From assembly GCA_026225945.1 (NCBI GenBank), contig JAMJFZ010004031.1, positions 763,501-827,500 on the forward strand: a stretch of DNA of 64,000 nt. The letters are read 5' to 3'. The notes beneath the pieces are model-generated. The model saw only the letters and a program-made list of their open reading frames with translations, was not told the DNA's origin and made no database searches. Source of the DNA: Cricetomys ansorgei (lineage: Eukaryota; Chordata; Mammalia; Rodentia; Nesomyidae). This document shows, in pieces, positions 58,315 to 64,000 of the stretch. The first letter of the stretch is position 1, and each line of letters opens with the position of its first letter. The position numbers were made by a program, and so were the translations under genes.

Positions 58315-58385
58315 TTTTTTCTGGATAGTAGAGATTGAGCATACGGTCTTAAGGAAAGTTATCTACCACTGAGATATATTCCTTA
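58315..58385 (-). mobile_element. ID-like/tRNA-derived SINE end, antisense
   Basis: 'gagattgagcatacggtctt', 'gttatctaccactgagatatattcctt' resembles the reversed ID-family head (CTACCACTGAGCTA...). Short and uncertain. Confidence 0.4.
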
Positions 58386-58389
58386 CCTC

Positions 58390-59215
58390 AGATTTTAATA
58401 AATGAAAATATACTCATTAATTTTTAAAAGTGCATTGATCTCCTTTAAAAAATTCAATAGTACATATGATCCTCATTCAACAATCTTTGGTAGGTTTTGG
58501 TATCTAGGGTCCAGAAAAATCCATAAATCACTGAAACACATCAGCATTTTTAGGAAACTCAACTGTCGCTACATTGTCAGTGTCAGAGAAAGGGATATTT
58601 CTATGGAAACCAATACAACTTGACAGTAGCAAATTGATTGTTTACAAGGAATTCTTGGTGATTAACGAGGCATGCATCCGTTGGGAGATATCCTGAGGAC
58701 ACAGGAACATCAGTTCTGCAGAGTGAAACAGCCATTAGACTAATATAGTTCACACACCAAAAACATTAAAAACTCTTCTGATAAGTTTTAAATTGTCTCT
58801 TACTAATTTTGTATAAATGTACATACATTCTGAATAAAAAATGATTTCAGATTTTATATTTTTGGTTATGAGCCTAGCCTTTTGTAGCTGATCCAGCTCT
58901 CTAGCCCTGGATTCTGATTTTAAAGAAAGGCAATGAAATTTGAGGATATAGCTTGCAATTTGGAGTTCTATGTTTCTGTCTGTTACCTACTAGACTGTTT
59001 AGCTTGTGATGATTAAATTTTAAAATTGTGACTTAGAATTTGATTATGATTTTCAAACTCATAAGCTGACATGATTGCACACAAGTCACAGTTTAGTGGT
59101 CAATTCTTGAATCTGTGTATCTAATCCATAATGAAGTGAGGTAAGATATTAGGAAAGTGTTGATTAGCTGTATATAATTCAGTAAACCACGACAATTTGC
59201 TGCATATTATACTAT
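58390..59215. other. unique DNA, no gene seen
   Basis: A short 'gctgatccagctctctagccc' at about 58888-58908 may be the reversed head of a B2/B4 SINE. Nothing else recognised. Confidence 0.35.
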
Positions 59216-59221
59216 ATTAAC

Positions 59222-59273
59222 TACATAATAATATAATATAATATAAAATATAATATAATATAATATAATATAA
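59222..59273. repeat. (AATAT)n pentanucleotide microsatellite
   Basis: About ten near-perfect TAATA/AATAT units with a single interruption (aaaat). Confidence 0.92.
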
Positions 59274-59896
59274 GAACATGATAATATGCTTATATTAAGT
59301 ATTCCTCAAAATAAAATTTCAAGAAACTACTCTATGGAGCACCACTTTTATTGCTGTATAATCAGCCTCCATTCTCTTTTCAGAGTGATATTTGTCATGC
59401 TTAACTGTATATCAAGGAAGACTTTATCTCATGACATCACACATCCCACAGCTGCAGTCCTTGTAAGTTATTCTTCAGTAACTATTCCACAACAAAGATC
59501 TTCAGTACAAATACATGCAATACATTTTCTTATAAATTAATTTTAGTTTTGATTTTAGTTTGATACCTTTTTTTGTGAACATAATTTCTAAGTTTCCTTT
59601 ATTAATAGAGTTACCCATTAATGCACACTGAGAAATAAACTATGAGAGACAATTCATGTCTGAGTTGCAGAGAAGGAGAAATAACATCTTGATAATACTG
59701 GGATTTTGTCTATAGTAGAACTATTGCGAGATGAAGTCCCACTGACATGGATCAATGGACTGTGCTACTAGTGAAAGTGTACTCTTCCAGCTGAGGAAAT
59801 GCTATACAATATTATTGTCAGCCAATGCTACCACATATTTACTACCCTCCTGCATTACTCTTGTGGGGTTAATATCATAGTCCTTGCTTTATTACT

Positions 59897-60309
59897 GTGC
59901 ATGCGATGGTTGGTCTTCATTGCCAATTTGGCTGAATTTAGAATCCCCTGGGCGAGGCACTTCTAGACCTAAATGAATGTTTCCTGAAGATTAACCTGAG
60001 AAAGCTGACTCATCCTGCATGTCAATGGCATCATGCTATGGACTAGAGGATCAGACTGAAGAAAAGAAAAATGCAGCAACCAAGAGATTGAAATGAGTGC
60101 CAACATTCCTCTCTGTCTAATTCCTGATCGATTGAATTGTGAACAATCAACCTCACATCCCCATTGCTGTACAGGAATTAGGTTCATGATATGCTTTCCC
60201 AACCATGATGGAATGGCCTCTTAGATCATGAGCGAAAATAAACTTTTTCTCCCTTTAGTCACAGTTTTACTCATGTCATCCCTATGATGACAAACATAGC
60301 TAATATAGT
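59897..60309 (+). mobile_element. ERVL-type LTR, old
   Basis: 'gatggttggtcttcattgccaatttgg', 'cccctgggcgaggcacttctag', 'gaatgtttcctgaagattaac', 'catgatggaatggcctcttagatcatgagcgaaaataaac', ending 'gctaatatag' follows an MLT2-like ERVL LTR layout. It resembles the interrupted copy at 41946-42691. No internal region is seen. Confidence 0.6.
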
Positions 60310-60311
60310 TG

Positions 60312-62575
60312 TTTAACCTAGAACATACTTTCAACGTATGCATGGTACTCTATATGAGAACTTGTTTTCAGAATAAAAACAGGGCATACATATTAGTATC
60401 ATTTACTTATCCAGTAGATGAATGGTAAGCACTCTATTTTAATTATCCACTCTTTTTGATTCTTCTGATTTTTCTTTCCACCATTTCATCACTGATGTAA
60501 TTTTAGGTTTGGTGAATTTGTTGAATATACATTGTTACAAGGAAACCTTGTTCTCCAGTGACCTTCATAACATTTCTTGTTCTCATATGTTGGAGGCTGG
60601 GGACAATTGGCTATGGCTGTAGCTTTTGTGTTTAGTTGTTGTTGTTTGTTTTTTACATTTTCACATTCTGCTGATCAGGTTGAAGCAGACAAGTGGACTT
60701 TCTTGGAGACATGCCCTTATTTCTTCAGAAATGCATGAGTAAAAGGAGAATATACCCAAAGATTCATAAAGATTTGTAGGAAAGAACACACACCATTCAC
60801 TGGCCTAAGAGAATGATGTGAATATATGAGTATCAGGCCAAGGAAGTAGATTTTGCATATAGGCAACCAGTCACTGTAAGCCGTTTGGCAGTGAAGAGGC
60901 TGTTGCTTTCTACTATGGATTAAAATAATTTGCAAGAAAGTGGTTTTTGTGACTCATAGCAATGACCTCTTTACAGGCCTGCAGGCCTTGTAGTGTTTTG
61001 TGAGGAATAGCTTTTATTGTAACACAAATATTTTCATATCTAACCTTAACATCTTTATTTCCTAGTCACCTTCAAATGAAATGCAAACTCCCTCTGTGGT
61101 CAAAACTGCTTTGGTTTACTTACTTTGATCTGCCGACACTACTCATATGTTAGATTCAATTTCCTACATATTTGTATTTATTTTAACTTCAAGTCCTTGC
61201 ATATATTTTTCCTTCTGCCAGAAATACCATATTTTCTCATGTCTACTCCTTCTGTTATTTTCAAGGGGAGAGAAGGGGAGGTAAAAACAAATCTCAAAAA
61301 CAAGAGAAATGTGCTTTTAATGTTCACACTCTCCCCATTCAAACCCTGTGCCAGCACAGTCACTATTAAACCTTTCTCCACTATCATCCATGTCAATGAC
61401 CTTTATCAATAGTGTGGACAGAGCACTGACGTCATTGGACATGTAGTAGTGAATTTAATAAATAGCACAAAAAAACCAACTTGGATTCTAGCAGATAATT
61501 TTGTCATTTTCCTGGTGTGAAGCTGCCAGCTTAGATTGAAAGCCTATTTATAGTCCTCCCACATTGAACTTGTCATCTTCCCTATAAACAACTTGGGAAA
61601 TGAAGTACAGAACAGATTTTGATTTCTGATGTGCCACTTGGGGAAGCTCCTCCCAACAGAGACTAAAAGTGCCTATGAACTAATTGAGATTCTCTAAATT
61701 TGCAAGATGTACTTTCTTCCCTTCCTGCACTCATTTCCTGTGTTATTATTTTCCTGAGCTGGCCCTTGGTTTCCCTAAGTGCCATTCTCATTATAGTTTT
61801 TCATTCAGAAACACAGCTCACCTACAAAGCCTTCTAACTTTATAGCGTACCTTTACAAGTGTCCTAAAACACTTCCAGAGATCAGCTTTCTTATTATACA
61901 TATTTAATTGATGTGTAAATTGATTAAAATATATTAATTAATTTTTCCAAGATTATACTATTAGAAATCTCTAGGAAGGTATTAGTAGTCTCTAAGGAGA
62001 GCAATTAGATGTTTGCCTTGTTTCTTCACTCTGTTTTAAGTCAGTTGAATGAGAACAACAAAGGAGTGATAGAAATATGTCATACATAAGCTTTGCCAAT
62101 GAGTCCACAGTTCAGGAACACAACTTACCTTCTCAAACAAGCAAACCTTTTCATAATGAACTGCAGTGTGGGGCACATAGGCACATGCAGATGTGACACC
62201 TTGGAAGAGGGAAGAACTCAACTAGGAAGGAGATTTAAATCAGTTGACTTACTGCCATGACCTGAAGGATAAAAGGAGTTTGCTCACTTCAAAGAGATCA
62301 CTGCCAACAGGAAAAGTGAGATCTAAGCAAGTAATACATGCTCAATTTGTTAATGAGATATGTTTACCTACCTCTCTTAGGACAGAAGGAATGCACGATC
62401 AGGCAGGACAGTGGAGTTAAATAACATAGAAACTTTTACACATTAAAATAAAAGGGAAAAAATCCAGGAGGCAAAAGAACTGTTCACAAACAATGGTAAT
62501 TTTGCATTCTTTTTTATCCTACCCCTTTCTATCCTCTCTGTTATTTTCAGCTGATGACTTTGCTTCATACTTCAT
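60312..62575. other. unique DNA, no gene seen
   Basis: No repeat confidently recognised. A CRE/CCAAT composite is at 61427-61438. Overlapping open frames at 61125-61412 (+) and 61178-61396 (-) have no family resemblance. Confidence 0.4.
61427..61438. promoter_or_regulatory. candidate CRE (TGACGTCA) overlapping inverted CCAAT
   Basis: The full palindromic CREB/ATF site TGACGTCA (61427-61434) overlaps ATTGG (61434-61438), an inverted CCAAT box. No TATA box, transcript start or CpG island is evident, so promoter function is only a possibility. Confidence 0.3.
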
Positions 62576-62582
62576 TGACAAA

Positions 62583-62665
62583 TATTAATAGCTAACACTT
62601 GCATTATACTTGCTCAGGCTAGACACCGCTCTAAGAGCTTTACATGTATTGAGTCTTTTAATGAA
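62583..62665 (-). mobile_element. MIR SINE fragment, antisense
   Basis: 'aatagctaacacttgcatt', 'ctagacaccgctctaagagctttacatgtattgagtcttttaat' is collinear with the reverse complement of MIR. Confidence 0.65.
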
Positions 62666-62669
62666 ATGG

Positions 62670-63585
62670 AAGCAATCAGGCAGAAACGGCCTGTATTACA
62701 TAACAGCAAATCTACAAAACACATTCCCTTCTTACTTGGGTGATCTTCTTTCTTTAACGTTACAAGTGATAAAATGTTCTAGTTTTAAAATAGGATAAAC
62801 CTACCACCACAAACTCATGCTTATATTTGTGTCAAAATCTGCCTTTACTTTCTTAAGAACTTTGCTAATGCAATTATTCCAATTTCGCTACTGAATCTTT
62901 AATGATTTGCTTGTGAATTTTTTATAGCTATAATATGACCAAATATAAAAACAATTTTGTTCAATATATTTTAATAATTGTTTAATTTTAGTGGAAAATA
63001 ATAATTTTGTGTATTTCCTGTGGGCAAGTTGCTTTTAATATACATATATTAGAATAGTAACAGAGAGCTCATTAACATAGGCATTAGATCACATGCCTTT
63101 TTTTTTTTAGTGAGAATATTTAACATCTGCTCAGCAGTTTTCCAGAATCTATTATACACTATACTCCATAATTCATCATGAATTTATATTTTCTATCTGA
63201 TATTCCATATCTTTTTATCAACATTCCCCAATTCTCTTGACTCCTACTCTCTGTTAAGGATTGCTCTTTATTTCTGATCAATCACCTAAATTTCACCTGA
63301 GAGTGAAATCATACAATTTATGCTTCTCTGTGCTTGGATTATATCTCTTAGCATAGTCACTCCACACTTATCCATGCTATCATAAAATTATTAAAAAATA
63401 TTTTTAATGTATGATGAAAAGTCTCTCCTTATTTCCTCAACTGTATTATATATGGGATTAATTTAGCTTCAGCTTAATTATATCAAGCAATTCAATGAAA
63501 CTAATCCTGATATGACCAGCAGATCTGACTGGATGATTTTGTGGCTAGTTTTCCTTCAATATACTTCTTTTCTTGATTTTTTATT
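62670..63585. other. unique AT-rich DNA
   Basis: No element recognised. Confidence 0.4.
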
Positions 63586-63589
63586 TTTT

Positions 63590-63793
63590 TTGTGTTTGTG
63601 TGTGTATGTGTGTTTGACTGAATATATTTCTGTGTACCAAGTGCATACAAGAAGGCAAGAAGATGTTGGCTTCCCTGGAACTGGAATTAAGAATAACAGA
63701 TGTTTGTGAGCTGCTACATGGTTTCTGGGAATGCAACTTGGATCCCCTGGAAGAATAGCCAGTGTTCTTAACACCTGAAATATCTCTCTAAGC
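63590..63793 (-). mobile_element. B3-type SINE, antisense
   Basis: GTGTGTGTATG start, 'ttggcttccctggaactggaattaagaat', 'tgtgagctgctacatggtttctgggaatgcaacttgg', 'tggaagaatagccagtgttcttaacacctgaaatatctctc' matches B3 reverse complement throughout. Moderately diverged. Confidence 0.85.
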
Positions 63794-63902
63794 ACAAATG
63801 TGTAGCCCATTCTGGCCCCAAACTCATGTTCTTCCTGCTTCTAACTCTTCACCATATTCTACCCTCCTGCACCAAAATAACTTATCTCCATTTTGTAAAT
63901 AT

Positions 63903-64000
63903 TTATTTATATTTTTTTATGTGTCTGCAGGTTTGTGTGTCTGTAGGTCTGTTTGTATACATGTGTGTGGAGGCTAGAATAGGATGTCAGATATCCTGGA
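63903..64000 (-). mobile_element. B3/B2-type SINE, antisense, cut by window end
   Basis: 'tgtgtctgcaggtttgtgtgtctgtagg', 'catgtgtgtggaggctagaataggatgtcagatatcctgg' repeats the beginning of the preceding element's pattern; the remainder lies outside the window. Confidence 0.65.

Overview
The window is ordinary-looking, AT-rich nuclear DNA from a muroid rodent. The evidence is the repeat content: B1, B2/B3 and B4 SINEs, an ID-like SINE end, rodent (Lx-like) LINE-1 segments, an ORR1/MTD-type MaLR LTR, much older eutherian repeats (MIR, MLT1, an old L1, a MER-type DNA transposon) and long (TA)n/(TG)n microsatellites. I could not decide between mouse, rat, vole, hamster or another muroid. I recognise no intact protein-coding gene, tRNA, rRNA or known ncRNA. 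All open frames of 60-185 codons are chance frames, repeat-derived frames or decayed LINE-1 ORFs. It reads as intergenic DNA or the inside of a large intron.

Layout. 1-6.3 kb: mostly unique AT-rich DNA with a B3-like SINE (3.4 kb), a B4 SINE (4.8-5.1 kb), a possible old LTR at the left edge and two inverted repeats. 6.3-14.05 kb: a nest of insertions. A B2-type SINE is split by an almost full-length antisense LINE-1, with 3' UTR, ORF2, ORF1 and 5' UTR in order from left to right. That LINE-1 is itself interrupted by an antisense B1 with target-site duplications and by a solo LTR. 14.65-15.7 kb: a second, longer copy of the same LTR family with a perfect 6-bp target-site duplication. 16-29 kb: sparse region with B4, B3, MIR and old L1 fragments, a 27-bp tandem repeat, large (TA)n tracts and one short unassigned open segment with splice-like borders. 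29.4-39.6 kb: three pieces of one LINE-1 3'-region family (one with a local inversion), a DNA-transposon fossil interrupted by a third LTR copy, a B4 SINE, a triplicated 75/85-bp unit and a GC-rich 19-bp minisatellite. 41-47.3 kb: an ERVL-like LTR carrying a nested insert, a pyrimidine tract plus B1, (TG)n plus B3, B3 and ORR1/MTD. 47.3-52.9 kb: nearly free of recognisable repeats apart from an MLT1 remnant. 52.9-53.5 kb: the fourth LTR copy. 53.5-64 kb: mostly unique DNA with L1, B4, ID-like, ERVL-like, MIR and B3 remnants, an RFX-type X-box palindrome and a CRE/CCAAT composite.

No genes cooperate here. What can be read is the order of insertions, four solo LTRs of one family that carry B1-like 5' subrepeats, and a handful of candidate regulatory or structural motifs. 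Family assignments come from remembered consensus patterns and visual alignment, so element borders are usually good to about 10-50 bases. No database search was run.
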